DNA from: Pseudomonas protegens
GTDB lineage: Bacteria > Pseudomonadota > Gammaproteobacteria > Pseudomonadales > Pseudomonadaceae
Length of the DNA stretch: 64,000 nucleotides
Assembly (NCBI RefSeq): GCF_003363755.1
Contig: NZ_CP031396.1
Coordinates: forward strand, 2,884,501-2,948,500
Direction: 5' to 3'
The stretch's first letter is position 1. Every line of letters starts with the position of its first letter. The position numbers and the translations under genes were made by a program. This document shows, one piece after another, positions 1 to 8,924 of this stretch. Under the pieces are notes generated by a model. It had not been told where the DNA came from, ran no database searches, and saw only the letters and a program-made list of their open reading frames with translations.

Positions 1-614
1 TCACCGGTGCGAAAGGTCCAGGCCACTTGCAGTTGGCCGATATTGCCCTTGTTGATCTGGTCCAGGGCGGCAAAACGGTTACCCGCTGTGGTGTTGCCCC
101 AATGGGCCCAGTCTTTCTGTTCAGTGCCCGGTGCCACTGGCTGGATCGCCGGCACCTTGTCCGCCTTGACCACATGGGTCGGCACAAACATGTAGGCCAG
201 GGTCGCCACTACGCCAACGCCCAGCAGCCCCGCCAAGCCATAGGCCCCACGCCCGGGGCGAGCACCGGAGGCGCGCACCAGGGTCGGGTGGATCAGCGCC
301 ACCACCAGGCCGATCACGGCAAAGGTCAGCACCCGCGAAACCAGCGGCCAGTATTCCAGGCCCGCATCCCAGACCGCCCAGATCGCAGTCAGCACCAGGG
401 CCACGCCGTACAGCCTTGCACCACGGGGATTCGCCCGGGCGATCAGCACGCCGGACACCAGCATCGCCAGGCCCATCAACAAGAAGTAGGCGCTGCCTCC
501 CAGGCTCAGGAGATAGCCACCGCCCCCCGCCAGGCCGAGCCCGATCAGGGCAATCAGAACGCCCAGCCCCATCAGGAGCCATCGGCTGCCGGTGGCAGCC
601 CCCGTGTTTTTCAT
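1..614 (-). CDS. Membrane-bound PQQ-dependent dehydrogenase (glucose/quinate/shikimate family), N-terminal part
   Basis: Only the first ~204 codons are in the window; the gene runs off the left edge. The N-terminus has about five hydrophobic segments (residues ~12-150), the usual membrane anchor of glucose/quinate-type quinoprotein dehydrogenases. The propeller follows, starting with a conserved stretch DWAHWGNTTAGNRF, then LDQIN and VAWTFRTG. Such enzymes oxidise sugars or cyclic polyols in the periplasm and pass electrons to ubiquinone, using PQQ, whose synthesis genes lie 4 kb away. The start is the ATG at 614, read leftward (M-K-N-T-G). It is divergent from the Lrp-type regulator. I cannot tell glucose dehydrogenase (gcd) from a quinate/shikimate paralogue without the C-terminal part. 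Confidence 0.85.
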   Translation of the reverse strand, partial: MKNTGAATGSRWLLMGLGVLIALIGLGLAGGGGYLLSLGGSAYFLLMGLAMLVSGVLIARANPRGARLYGVALVLTAIWAVWDAGLEYWPLVSRVLTFAVIGLVVALIHPTLVRASGARPGRGAYGLAGLLGVGVVATLAYMFVPTHVVKADKVPAIQPVAPGTEQKDWAHWGNTTAGNRFAALDQINKGNIGQLQVAWTFRTG

Positions 615-784
615 GTCAAACCTCTGCCATCTGTAAAACCAGGTCGCGAGAATGTACTAACTGGTTACTTATGACAACTTGTCGCAGGCTATTTGTTTCA
701 AAAAAAGTCCCGATCGCCAAAGATCAGCCCCCGATCCGAACAGACAATCGGCAGCAGCAGCCAGGGTTTGCCCGAGGCTGTAAC

Positions 785-1282
785 ATGCTCGCTCCCTCGA
801 TAGCCGTGCTGGAGCCCATCTTGTCCGATAGCCGCCCTCCCGTTCTTGATGAAGTCGACCGTCAGTTGATCGCCGCCCTGCAGATCAACGCCCGCGAGAG
901 CGTGGCCATGCTGGCCCGGCAGTTGGGTATCGCCCGCACCACCGTGACCTCGCGCCTGGCGCGCCTGGAAAAGACCCGGGTCATCACCGGCTATGGCGTG
1001 CGCCTGGGCCAGAGGGTGGTCGACGGCGGCTTGCAGGCGTATGTGGGCATCAAGGTCCAGCCGCGCTCCGGCAAGGAAGTGCTGCGCCGCCTGAGTGGCA
1101 TGGCTCAGGTCCAGCAACTGTGCGCGGTGAGCGGTGAGTTCGATTACGTGGCCTGGCTGCGCACCGACTCGCCGGAACAGCTGGACCAGTTGCTGGACCA
1201 GATCGGCAGCGTCGACGGTGTGGAAAAGACCACCACCTCGATCATCCTCAGCAGCAAGATCGATCGCGGGCATGCGCTCTGA
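785..1282 (+). CDS. Lrp/AsnC-family transcriptional regulator
   Basis: 165 residues, normal for the family. An N-terminal winged helix-turn-helix (about residues 20-70: DEVDRQLIAALQ, then AMLARQLGIARTTVTSRLARLE) is followed by an AsnC-type effector domain (~85-160). It sits immediately upstream of, and on the same strand as, the lysine 2-monooxygenase gene. The same order is what I recall from P. putida, so it is the natural candidate regulator of davBA. The chosen ATG lies 36 nt before the LSDSRPP segment. Ribosome-binding signal is weak, and a shorter TTG start at ~821 is possible. The link to lysine is inference from position. Confidence 0.88.
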   Translation: MLAPSIAVLEPILSDSRPPVLDEVDRQLIAALQINARESVAMLARQLGIARTTVTSRLARLEKTRVITGYGVRLGQRVVDGGLQAYVGIKVQPRSGKEVLRRLSGMAQVQQLCAVSGEFDYVAWLRTDSPEQLDQLLDQIGSVDGVEKTTTSIILSSKIDRGHAL

Positions 1283-1328
1283 CGCGCCGCAGCCGATAGC
1301 ACTCCGCCGTCAATCTGAATCATCTATT

Positions 1329-1439
1329 CGTCATATTGATAAATAACAATGCATAACGACGACAGTTTGCGTCTTATTTACGTGTTTCACCCTCTCTAGA
1401 ATGGCTGCCATCTTTTCCTATACTCAGCACTCTGCTGAG
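1329..1439. promoter_or_regulatory. davBA upstream region with two inverted repeats
   Basis: The gap between the Lrp gene and davB is AT-rich compared with its surroundings. It carries an imperfect dyad at about 1329-1359 (TCGTCATATTG ... CAATGCATAACGA) and a perfect one at 1423-1439 (CTCAGCA-CTC-TGCTGAG). The second ends 20 bases before the davB ATG. The first has the AT-rich character of Lrp-family operators; the second could be an operator or a 5'-UTR hairpin. Assignment to the adjacent Lrp-type protein is inference. Confidence 0.4.
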
Positions 1440-1458
1440 CCGCCCGCCAAGGTCAGCC

Positions 1459-3141
1459 ATGAACAAGAACAATCGCCATCCTGCAGACGGTAAGAAGCCG
1501 ATCACCATTTTCGGCCCGGATTTCCCTTTCGCCTTCGACGACTGGATCGAGCATCCCGCCGGCCTGGGCAGCATCCCCGAAGCCCAGCACGGCACCGAAG
1601 TGGCCATTGTCGGCGCCGGTATCGCCGGGCTGGTGGCCGCCTACGAACTGATGAAGCTGGGCCTCAAGCCGGTGGTCTATGAAGCGTCGAAGATGGGCGG
1701 CCGCCTGCGCTCCCAGGCCTTCGAAGGTGCCGAAGGGATCATCGCCGAGCTGGGCGGCATGCGCTTTCCGGTGTCGTCCACGGCCTTCTATCACTACGTC
1801 GACAAACTCGGCCTTGAAACCAAGCCCTTCCCCAACCCGCTGACCCCAGCGTCGGGCAGCACGGTCATCGATCTGGAAGGCCAGACCCACTACGCACAAA
1901 AACTGGCTGACCTACCGGCCTTGTTCCAGGAAGTCGCCGACGCCTGGGCCGACGCCCTGGAGGACGGCTCGCGCTTCAGCGAGATCCAGCAAGCCATTCG
2001 CGATCGCGATGTGCCGCGTCTAAAAGAGTTGTGGAACACCCTGGTGCCGCTGTGGGACGACCGCACGTTCTACGACTTCGTCGCCACCTCCAAGGCCTTC
2101 GCCAAGCTGTCGTTCCATCACCGTGAAGTGTTCGGCCAGGTGGGCTTCGGCACCGGCGGCTGGGACTCGGACTTCCCCAACTCGATGCTGGAAATCTTCC
2201 GCGTGGTGATGACCAACTGCGACGATCACCAGCATCTGGTGGTCGGCGGCGTCGAGCAAGTGCCCCTGGGCATCTGGCGCCACGTACCCGAGCGTTGCGC
2301 CCACTGGCCGACCGGCACCAGCCTCAGCTCGCTGCACAACGGTGCACCACGCACCGGGGTCAAGCGCATTGCCCGGGCCGCCGACGGCCGCTTCAGTGTC
2401 ACCGACAATTGGGGCGATACCCGGGAATACGCGGCCGTGCTGACCACCTGCCAGAGCTGGCTGCTGACCACCCAGATCGAATGCGAGGAGTCGCTGTTCT
2501 CGCAGAAGATGTGGATGGCCCTGGACCGCACCCGCTACATGCAATCGTCGAAGACCTTCGTCATGGTCGACCGGCCGTTCTGGAAGGACAAGGACCCGGA
2601 AACCGGCCGCGACCTGATGAGCATGACCCTCACCGACCGCCTGACCCGCGGCACCTACCTGTTCGACAACGGCGACGACAAGCCGGGGGTGATCTGCCTG
2701 TCCTACTCGTGGATGAGCGATGCCCTGAAGATGCTCCCGCAGCCCGTGGAAAAGCGCGTGAAACTGGCCCTGGACGCACTGAAAAAGATCTACCCCAAAG
2801 TGGACATCGCCAGCCGCATCATCGGCGATCCGATCACCGTGTCCTGGGAAGCCGATCCGCACTTCCTCGGCGCTTTCAAGGGCGCATTGCCGGGCCACTA
2901 CCGCTACAACCAGCGGATGTACGCGCACTTCATGCAGGACGACATGCCTGCCGAACAGCGCGGCATTTTCATCGCAGGTGACGATGTGTCCTGGACCCCG
3001 GCCTGGGTCGAGGGCGCGGTGCAAACGTCGCTCAACGCCGTGTGGGGGATCATGAAACACTTCGGCGGCGCTACCCATGCCGAGAACCCGGGGCCAGGGG
3101 ATGTGTTCCATGAGATCGGGCCTATCGCCCTGGCGGATTGA
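1459..3141 (+). CDS. davB: L-lysine 2-monooxygenase (flavin amine oxidase family)
   Basis: 560 residues, the length I recall for P. putida DavB. It converts L-lysine, O2 to 5-aminovaleramide, CO2 and water, the first step of the delta-aminovalerate route of lysine catabolism. A Rossmann FAD-binding motif is clear (VAIVGAGIAG, glycines ~52-57; acidic E75; GGR at 80-82), with an AELGGMRFP segment and a C-terminal FAD motif near GIFIAGDDVSWTPAWVEGA. Paralogues in this family are often called tryptophan 2-monooxygenase. The downstream nitrilase-type amidase DavA, rather than an IaaH amidase, favours the lysine assignment. AAGG lies about 8 nt before the ATG. Probably co-transcribed with davA. Confidence 0.9.
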   Translation: MNKNNRHPADGKKPITIFGPDFPFAFDDWIEHPAGLGSIPEAQHGTEVAIVGAGIAGLVAAYELMKLGLKPVVYEASKMGGRLRSQAFEGAEGIIAELGGMRFPVSSTAFYHYVDKLGLETKPFPNPLTPASGSTVIDLEGQTHYAQKLADLPALFQEVADAWADALEDGSRFSEIQQAIRDRDVPRLKELWNTLVPLWDDRTFYDFVATSKAFAKLSFHHREVFGQVGFGTGGWDSDFPNSMLEIFRVVMTNCDDHQHLVVGGVEQVPLGIWRHVPERCAHWPTGTSLSSLHNGAPRTGVKRIARAADGRFSVTDNWGDTREYAAVLTTCQSWLLTTQIECEESLFSQKMWMALDRTRYMQSSKTFVMVDRPFWKDKDPETGRDLMSMTLTDRLTRGTYLFDNGDDKPGVICLSYSWMSDALKMLPQPVEKRVKLALDALKKIYPKVDIASRIIGDPITVSWEADPHFLGAFKGALPGHYRYNQRMYAHFMQDDMPAEQRGIFIAGDDVSWTPAWVEGAVQTSLNAVWGIMKHFGGATHAENPGPGDVFHEIGPIALAD

Positions 3142-3264
3142 ACAATACTGACCGCGGCTGCCGCGAATACCGGCGAGAGCTCCTTGGGGCTCGGCGCCGG
3201 ACCGTACGCCGAACACGAGACATCGGCTACAGTGCCCGGTCAGCCAGTCAGAGGAGTGAGGACC

Positions 3265-4059
3265 ATGCGTGTCGCCCTGTATCAGTGCCCGCCATTGCCG
3301 TTGGACGTGACGGCCAATCTGCAACGCTTGCATCAGGTGGCCATGGAGGCCACCGATGCCGATCTGCTGGTGCTGCCGGAAATGTTCCTCAGCGGCTACA
3401 ACATCGGTGTGGAAGCAGTCGGCGCTCTGGCCGAGGCCCAGGATGGCCCCTCGGCCCAGCACATCGCCGCTATCGCTCAAGCGGCGGGTACGGCGATTCT
3501 CTATGGCTATCCGGAACGCAGCGCCGACGGGCAGATCTACAACGCCGTGCAACTGATCGACGCCCACGGCCAGCGCCTGTGCAACTACCGCAAGACCCAT
3601 CTGTTCGGTGACCTTGATCACTCGATGTTCAGCGCCGGCGCGGATGACTTCCCCCTGGTGGAGCTCAACGGCTGGAAGCTCGGTTTCCTGATCTGCTACG
3701 ACATCGAGTTTCCGGAGAACGCCCGGCGTCTGGCCCTGGCCGGTGCCGAGCTGATCCTGGTGCCGACGGCGAACATGATTCCCTACGACTTCGTCGCCGA
3801 TGTGACCATTCGCGCCAGGGCCTTCGAGAACCAGTGTTACGTGGCCTACGCCAACTACTGCGGCCGGGAAGATCAGATCCGCTACTGCGGCCAGAGCAGC
3901 ATCGCCGCCCCCGATGGCAGCCGGATCGCCCTGGCCGGACTGGACGAGGCCCTGATCATCGGCACCCTGGATCGTCAGCTGATGCACGAGTCCCGGGCAC
4001 TGAACCACTATCTTGCCGATCGCCGTCCCGAGCTTTACGACGACCTGAGCAAGCGCTGA
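3265..4059 (+). CDS. davA: 5-aminovaleramide amidohydrolase (nitrilase superfamily)
   Basis: 264 residues, the expected DavA size. It hydrolyses 5-aminovaleramide to 5-aminovalerate and ammonia, the second step after DavB. The carbon-nitrogen hydrolase catalytic triad is visible: E39 (LVLPEMFLSGYN), K110 (NYRKTHLFG) and C144 (GFLICYDIEFPENAR). The chosen ATG follows a good ribosome site (AGGAG within 3251-3256) and gives MRVALYQCPP, the typical N-terminus. It lies 123 nt after davB on the same strand and pqqF follows after 48 nt. A generic (R)-amidase label is possible, but the pairing with DavB supports the specific one. Confidence 0.9.
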   Translation: MRVALYQCPPLPLDVTANLQRLHQVAMEATDADLLVLPEMFLSGYNIGVEAVGALAEAQDGPSAQHIAAIAQAAGTAILYGYPERSADGQIYNAVQLIDAHGQRLCNYRKTHLFGDLDHSMFSAGADDFPLVELNGWKLGFLICYDIEFPENARRLALAGAELILVPTANMIPYDFVADVTIRARAFENQCYVAYANYCGREDQIRYCGQSSIAAPDGSRIALAGLDEALIIGTLDRQLMHESRALNHYLADRRPELYDDLSKR

Positions 4060-4107
4060 TCCGAGGATATCCGCTAGCATGAGCGCCTCTCTGTTCTGGA
4101 AGTGCTC

Positions 4108-6570
4108 ATGCCCGCGCTGAACCACCCTCTGCCTCACATGGAAACCCTGGCCAACGGCCTGCGGGTGTCCTTGCGTCATGCCCCTCACTTGAAACGTTGC
4201 GCCGCCGCACTGCGGGTATCGGCCGGCAGCCACGATGTACCACTGGCCTGGCCGGGGCTGGCGCACTTTCTGGAGCACCTGCTGTTTCTCGGCACCGAGC
4301 GCTTTCCCGCCGAACAGGGATTGATGGCCTATGTGCGGGGCCAGGGAGGACAACTGAACGCCAAGACTTGTGAGCGCGCGACCGAGTTCTTTTTCGAGCT
4401 GCCGGTCAGCGCCCTGGCCGGTGGCCTGGAGCGTCTATGCGACATGCTCGCCCGACCGCGGATGAGTCTTGAAGACCAGCGTCGGGAGCGAGAAGTGCTG
4501 CATGCGGAATTTATCGCCTGGTCCCGGGATGGGGCGGCGCAACGCCAGTTCGCGCTGTTCGATGGACTGTCCGCTGCTCACCCGCTGCGTGCCTTCCATG
4601 CTGGCAACCGCTACAGCCTCAACCTGCCCAGCCAGGCTTTTCAGCAAGCGCTGCAGCAATTTCACCAAGACTTTTACCAAGCCGGGCAAATGACACTGAG
4701 CCTCGCCGGGCCACAGTCTCTGGAAGAACTCCGCGCCCTGGCCACACGCTATGGTGCAGATCTACCGAAAGGCCAGCGCCTTGAGCAGAGCGTGCCTCCT
4801 GCGCTGTCGACTACCGGCATCGGCACTTATCAGCAGCTCGATGCTCACCGTCTGGACCTGCTGTTCACCCTGGAACAACTGCCCGAGGGCGCAGCGCCCG
4901 CCCTGGACTTTCTCTGCACCTGGCTGCAATCGGCCAAGCCGGGCGGGCTGCTTGCCGGACTCCAGCAACGCCAACTGGCCCAGAGCCTCAAGGCACAGAC
5001 GCTATACGAGTTTGCCGGTCAGGCCTTGCTGCATCTGCAATTGAACCTGAGCACAACAGAGGCGACGGCCCCGGCCCAGGTCCGCGAACTGCTGGCAGAT
5101 TGGCTGAGTTTCTTCAGCGCCCAGGACGATTGGCCAGCGCTGCGGACAGAATATGCCTTGCTGCAACAACGCCGGCTGCAGGTCGGCAGCGCCCTGGAGT
5201 TGGCCCAGCAGGACAGCCGGCAGACCGTCGGCGAGCTGGATGCGCAAGGACTCGAGGCCCTCAGGGTGCTGCTCGCACAGTTGCAACCGCAGGCTGTGGA
5301 TAACTTCAGCCATGAGTGGTGCCTGCCACCGGGTAACCCTTTTCTGCGCAGCACGGCTGAAGCACCGCGGGCAGGACTGATTCGCGGGCAGACCAGCGCG
5401 CACCGAGGACTACGCACCTTCGCCCAGGATCGCTCGCGAAGCCGGCGAGAGAACTCGGCGTTGAACATCAGCCAGGCCTTGCCTGCGGATAGCCGCGAAG
5501 GGACCTTGATTCTGCGCTGGCGCCTGGCTTCACCCGCCCCAGCTGGTGTGCACGAGCGCCTCCTGCATAGCCTGGCGCCCTTGCGCAGCGATGCCGCTCA
5601 GGCTGGAGTAGCACTGAGCTTCACCACCCGTGGCGCCGATTGGTTGCTGAAACTCAGTGGCCTGCAGCAACCCATGCCCGCAGTGCTGCAGCAGGCGCTG
5701 AAGCAACTGAACCAGCCCGCCGAATCGTTCTGGCTGCAGAGCGCAGCTACGACAGACGATGCCCCCTTGATGCCGATCCGTCAGTTGCTCAAGGCCTTCA
5801 GCGAGCAACCACAACCCGGCGAGCCGACAGTTGCACACCCTCAATCCCTGCAAGCCCTGTGGGCTGGTGCTCGATGGGACGGCCTGGCCTTGGCGCTGTC
5901 AGCCGGCACTCAGGAAGCCTTTGGCCAAGCGCTGCAAAAGATGCCGGGAACAGCAGATACGGCCCTGTGCCAACCCTCACCGCCAGACACCGCCTATCGT
6001 TGGCAGACGTACCCCGGGGCATCCAGCGAACAGGCCCTGCTGCTGTTCTGCCCAACGCCCGGCACCCGCCTTGCCGATGAAGCGGCCTGGCGCCTGCTGG
6101 GCCAACTCTGCCAGACGCCGTTCTATCAGCGCCTGCGGGTGGAGTTGCAGTTGGGTTACGCGGTGTTCAGCGCCATTCGCCAACGTAATGGCCAGACCGG
6201 CCTGCTGTTCGGCGTGCAATCGCCCAAGGCGACGCTCACGGAAATACTTCAGCACCTGGAACAATTCCTTCTGCAGTTGCCGGAACAGCTCCAGGCGCTC
6301 GGCGAGCCGCTCTGGAACGAACAGCGACAGGCTCTGGCTCAACAGTTCCAAGCCTCGCTCCTGCCCCTGGAGCAAGCCGCTGAACTGCTATGGCAGGCGA
6401 AACTGGCCGGCCATCCGTCGGATTACCTGGAGCGGCTGCACGACAGCATCCTGGCCCTCACGCCCTCAGCCGTGACCCAGGCCGCCATGGCCCTGCATTC
6501 GGCGACAGGCGGCTGGACAGTACTGGCCAACGGGCCTTGCCCAGGAGCGCCCTGGCAAGCGGCAGAATGA
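4108..6570 (+). CDS. pqqF: PQQ biosynthesis protease PqqF (M16 zinc peptidase)
   Basis: 820 residues. PqqF is an insulinase-family endopeptidase thought to cut the PqqA peptide after PqqE has crosslinked it. The inverted zinc motif HFLEH is at residues 53-57 (H53, E56 and H57 as ligands/catalytic), with a downstream acidic helix around 125-140 that should hold the third ligand. The C-terminal half is divergent and glutamine/leucine-rich, as usual for Pseudomonas PqqF. I take the ATG at 4108; an in-frame GTG two codons upstream (4102) is equally possible because no clear Shine-Dalgarno decides it. It precedes pqqA, the Pseudomonas order pqqF-ABCDE. Confidence 0.9.
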   Translation: MPALNHPLPHMETLANGLRVSLRHAPHLKRCAAALRVSAGSHDVPLAWPGLAHFLEHLLFLGTERFPAEQGLMAYVRGQGGQLNAKTCERATEFFFELPVSALAGGLERLCDMLARPRMSLEDQRREREVLHAEFIAWSRDGAAQRQFALFDGLSAAHPLRAFHAGNRYSLNLPSQAFQQALQQFHQDFYQAGQMTLSLAGPQSLEELRALATRYGADLPKGQRLEQSVPPALSTTGIGTYQQLDAHRLDLLFTLEQLPEGAAPALDFLCTWLQSAKPGGLLAGLQQRQLAQSLKAQTLYEFAGQALLHLQLNLSTTEATAPAQVRELLADWLSFFSAQDDWPALRTEYALLQQRRLQVGSALELAQQDSRQTVGELDAQGLEALRVLLAQLQPQAVDNFSHEWCLPPGNPFLRSTAEAPRAGLIRGQTSAHRGLRTFAQDRSRSRRENSALNISQALPADSREGTLILRWRLASPAPAGVHERLLHSLAPLRSDAAQAGVALSFTTRGADWLLKLSGLQQPMPAVLQQALKQLNQPAESFWLQSAATTDDAPLMPIRQLLKAFSEQPQPGEPTVAHPQSLQALWAGARWDGLALALSAGTQEAFGQALQKMPGTADTALCQPSPPDTAYRWQTYPGASSEQALLLFCPTPGTRLADEAAWRLLGQLCQTPFYQRLRVELQLGYAVFSAIRQRNGQTGLLFGVQSPKATLTEILQHLEQFLLQLPEQLQALGEPLWNEQRQALAQQFQASLLPLEQAAELLWQAKLAGHPSDYLERLHDSILALTPSAVTQAAMALHSATGGWTVLANGPCPGAPWQAAE

Positions 6571-6668
6571 TCATTACCGGTGCTGCAACGAGCTTTCTTC
6601 AGAATTGCGGGCAACCTTTTGTGGGAATTTAGTAAGATAGCCCCCTAAGCATCTGAACATCTCCCGCC

Positions 6669-6712
6669 GGAGGTGGACTATATGTATAGGCAATACCCGT
6701 CCCACCCACCTC
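6669..6712 (+). promoter_or_regulatory. Second ribosome site and in-frame upstream ATG for pqqA, with complementary arm
   Basis: A strong Shine-Dalgarno (GGAGGTGG, 6669-6676) is followed 5 nt later by ATG at 6682, in frame with pqqA and 15 codons upstream of its usual start. GAGGTGG (6670-6676) is exactly complementary to CCACCTC (6706-6712), which directly abuts the usual pqqA ribosome site AAAGGAG. The leader could therefore mask the first site by pairing, or produce an N-extended 39-residue PqqA. Pairing and use of the upstream start are inference. Confidence 0.45.
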
Positions 6713-6726
6713 AAAGGAGCATTTTT

Positions 6727-6801
6727 ATGACCTGGTCCAAACCTGCTTACACCGACCTGCGTATCGGCTTCGAAGTCACCATGTACTTCGCCAGCCGCTG
6801 A
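6727..6801 (+). CDS. pqqA: PQQ precursor peptide PqqA
   Basis: 24-residue ribosomal peptide from which PQQ is made: PqqE crosslinks the conserved Glu and Tyr, then the peptide is trimmed. Both residues are present and correctly spaced, E16 and Y20 in [11 protein letters not shown] good ribosome site (AAAGGAG, 6713-6719) precedes the ATG by 7 nt. It is too short for default ORF cut-offs and would be missed by them. A hairpin terminator follows at 6831, so pqqA is probably transcribed in excess over pqqBCDE. An in-frame upstream ATG at 6682 would add 15 residues. Confidence 0.97.
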   Translation: MTWSKPAYTDLRIGFEVTMYFASR

Positions 6802-6830
6802 TTTCTGCCTCTGGCCAGAAAACGCAGCGC

Positions 6831-6862
6831 AACGCCTCGGTCCGTCCGGGGCGTTTTTATTT
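6831..6862 (+). terminator. Intrinsic terminator/attenuator between pqqA and pqqB
   Basis: A 10-bp stem (AACGCCTCGG, 6831-6840; CCGGGGCGTT, 6846-6855; one G-T pair) with a 5-nt TCCGT loop runs into TTTTTATTTT. It lies 30 nt after the pqqA stop and 34 nt before the pqqB start. It should release most transcripts after pqqA and let a fraction read on, giving more precursor peptide than enzymes. Confidence 0.85.
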
Positions 6863-6895
6863 TCAGTTCTACGTCTTTTTTCCCTGGGAGCGTCC

Positions 6896-7807
6896 ATGTT
6901 TGTCCAGATTCTAGGTTCCGCCGCCGGCGGTGGTTTTCCGCAGTGGAACTGCAACTGCGTGAACTGCGCAGGGTTTCGCGACGGCAGCCTGCGGGCCCAG
7001 GCTCGTACCCAGTCGTCCATCGCGATTTCCGATGACGGGGTGAACTGGGTACTGTGCAATGCCTCCCCGGACATCCGCGCCCAACTGCAGGGTTTTGCCC
7101 CCATGCAGCCGGGCCGTGCACTGCGCGACAGCGGGATCAGCGCCATCATCCTCATGGACAGCCAGATCGATCACACCACCGGCCTGCTCAGCCTGCGCGA
7201 AGGCTGCCCGCATCAGGTCTGGTGCACCGACATGGTCCACGAAGACCTGAGCACCGGTTTCCCCCTGTTCAAAATGCTCAGCCACTGGAACGGCGGCCTG
7301 AACTGGAACCGCATCGAGCTCGACCAGAGCTTCACGGTTCCGGCCTGCCCCAACCTGCGCTTCACCCCACTGCCTTTGCGCAGTGCTGCACCGCCCTATT
7401 CGCCCCATCGTTTCGATCCGCACCCAGGCGACAACATCGGCCTGATCGTCGAAGACCTGCGCAGCGGCGGTAAGCTCTTCTACGCGCCGGGCCTGGGTAG
7501 GGTGGACGCGCCGCTGCTGGAAATCATGTCCGCCAGCGACTGCCTGCTGCTGGACGGCACCCTGTGGGAAGACGATGAAATGCAGCGCCGTGGCGTCGGT
7601 ACCCGCACCGGCCGGGAAATGGGCCACCTGGCCCAGAACGGCCCGGGAGGCATGCTCGAAGTGCTGGAACAGCTGCCCCGCCAGCGCAAGGTGCTGATCC
7701 ACATTAACAACACCAACCCGATCCTCGACGAAGACTCCGCCGAACGTGCCGAACTGGTACGCCGAAAGGTGGAAGTGGCTTACGACGGAATGAGTATTGA
7801 GCTGTAG
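6896..7807 (+). CDS. pqqB: PQQ biosynthesis protein PqqB (metallo-beta-lactamase fold)
   Basis: 303 residues, standard PqqB length. The N-terminus [20 protein letters not shown] is diagnostic. PqqB is a metallo-beta-lactamase-fold iron protein reported to hydroxylate the Tyr-derived part of the crosslinked intermediate before PqqC acts. The metal-binding region contains SQIDHTTG (~residues 84-90) in place of the canonical HxHxDH, as in other PqqB proteins. GGGAG lies 6 nt before the ATG. First gene after the pqqA terminator. Confidence 0.97.
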   Translation: MFVQILGSAAGGGFPQWNCNCVNCAGFRDGSLRAQARTQSSIAISDDGVNWVLCNASPDIRAQLQGFAPMQPGRALRDSGISAIILMDSQIDHTTGLLSLREGCPHQVWCTDMVHEDLSTGFPLFKMLSHWNGGLNWNRIELDQSFTVPACPNLRFTPLPLRSAAPPYSPHRFDPHPGDNIGLIVEDLRSGGKLFYAPGLGRVDAPLLEIMSASDCLLLDGTLWEDDEMQRRGVGTRTGREMGHLAQNGPGGMLEVLEQLPRQRKVLIHINNTNPILDEDSAERAELVRRKVEVAYDGMSIEL

Positions 7808-7852
7808 GCCGTATCGCCCACAAGCTCGACCCAAGAGCCTTGGCCCCTTTGC

Positions 7853-7875
7853 GTAGGGGCGGGCTTGCCCGCGAA
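7853..7875. repeat. REP element (pqqB-pqqC gap)
   Basis: GTAGGGGCGGGCTTGCCCG then CGAA: a single pseudomonad REP palindrome (GCGGGC/GCCCGC around TT). Similar units recur in many gaps of this window. As RNA it would form a stable hairpin that could protect the upstream pqqB message. Confidence 0.85.
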
Positions 7876-7899
7876 AGGGCAGCCCCCCGGAGAACACAC

Positions 7900-8652
7900 A
7901 TGACCGACACCCCGCTGTCCCCCGCCGAATTCGAGCAGGCGCTGCGCGCCAAGGGCGCCTACTACCACATCCATCACCCCTATCACGTGGCGATGTATGA
8001 AGGCCGGGCGAGCCGCGAACAGATCCAGGGCTGGGTCGCCAACCGCTTCTACTACCAGGTGAACATCCCCATGAAGGATGCGGCGATCCTCGCCAACTGC
8101 CCGGACCGGGACATTCGCCGCGAGTGGATCCAGCGCCTGCTGGACCATGACGGTGCCCCGGGTGAAGACGGTGGTATCGAAGCCTGGCTGCGCCTGGGCC
8201 AGGCCGTGGGCCTGGACCCGGACCAACTGCGCTCCCAGGAGCTGGTGCTGCCCGGCGTACGTTTTGCCGTGGACGCCTACGTCAACTTCGCCCGCCGCGC
8301 CAGCTGGCAGGAAGCCGCCAGCAGCTCGCTGACCGAACTGTTCGCCCCGCAGATCCACCAATCGCGCCTGGACAGCTGGCCCCAGCACTATCCCTGGATC
8401 GACCCGACCGGCTACGAGTACTTCCGCACCCGCCTGGGCCAGGCCCGGCGCGATGTGGAACACGGTCTGGCCATCACCCTGCAGCACTACACCACCCGTG
8501 CCGGTCAGGAACGCATGCTGGAAATTCTCCAGTTCAAACTGGACATCCTTTGGAGCATGCTCGACGCCATGAGCATGGCCTATGAATTGAACCGCCCGCC
8601 CTATCACAGCGTCACCGATCAGCGGGTCTGGCATAAGGGGATCACCCTATGA
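7900..8652 (+). CDS. pqqC: Pyrroloquinoline-quinone synthase PqqC
   Basis: 250 residues, the family length. PqqC is a cofactor-free oxidase of the haem-oxygenase-like fold that closes the ring and removes eight electrons to give PQQ. Typical conserved segments are visible: [12 protein letters not shown] near the N-terminus, [23 protein letters not shown] (~45-67) and the [12 protein letters not shown] region (~168-180). The ATG at 7900 follows CGGAGAACACAC. Its end overlaps pqqD by 4 nt (ATGA), which suggests translational coupling. Confidence 0.97.
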   Translation: MTDTPLSPAEFEQALRAKGAYYHIHHPYHVAMYEGRASREQIQGWVANRFYYQVNIPMKDAAILANCPDRDIRREWIQRLLDHDGAPGEDGGIEAWLRLGQAVGLDPDQLRSQELVLPGVRFAVDAYVNFARRASWQEAASSSLTELFAPQIHQSRLDSWPQHYPWIDPTGYEYFRTRLGQARRDVEHGLAITLQHYTTRAGQERMLEILQFKLDILWSMLDAMSMAYELNRPPYHSVTDQRVWHKGITL

Positions 8653-8924
8653 GTTTCGACCGCAGCAAAACCCCACGCTGGCGTCCCGGTTACCGCTTCC
8701 AGTACGAGCCGGCACAAAAAGGCCATGTATTGCTCTACCCGGAAGGCATGATCAAGCTCAACGACAGTGCCGCACTGATCGGCGGCCTGATCGACGGCGA
8801 GCGTGACGTGGCGGCGATCATCCAGGCGTTGGAAGTACAGTTCCCCGGAGTGGCCGAGCTCGGTGACGATATTGAGCAGTTCATGGAGGTCGCCCGTGCC
8901 CAGCACTGGATCGAACTCGGCTGA
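8649..8924 (+). CDS. pqqD: PqqA-binding chaperone PqqD
   Basis: 91 residues. PqqD is the RiPP-recognition protein that binds PqqA and presents it to the radical-SAM enzyme PqqE. Conserved features include [27 protein letters not shown] and the ILDG-type region, here [12 protein letters not shown]. The start overlaps the pqqC stop (ATGA), and the 3' end overlaps the pqqE start by 29 nt. Confidence 0.96.
   Translation: MSFDRSKTPRWRPGYRFQYEPAQKGHVLLYPEGMIKLNDSAALIGGLIDGERDVAAIIQALEVQFPGVAELGDDIEQFMEVARAQHWIELG

Noticed and set aside
2020..4353. 777-codon open frame on the minus strand opposite davB/davA
   Set aside because: It is antisense to two well-recognised enzymes, is rich in H, Q, G, R and V as antisense frames of GC-rich genes are, and has no recognisable domain.
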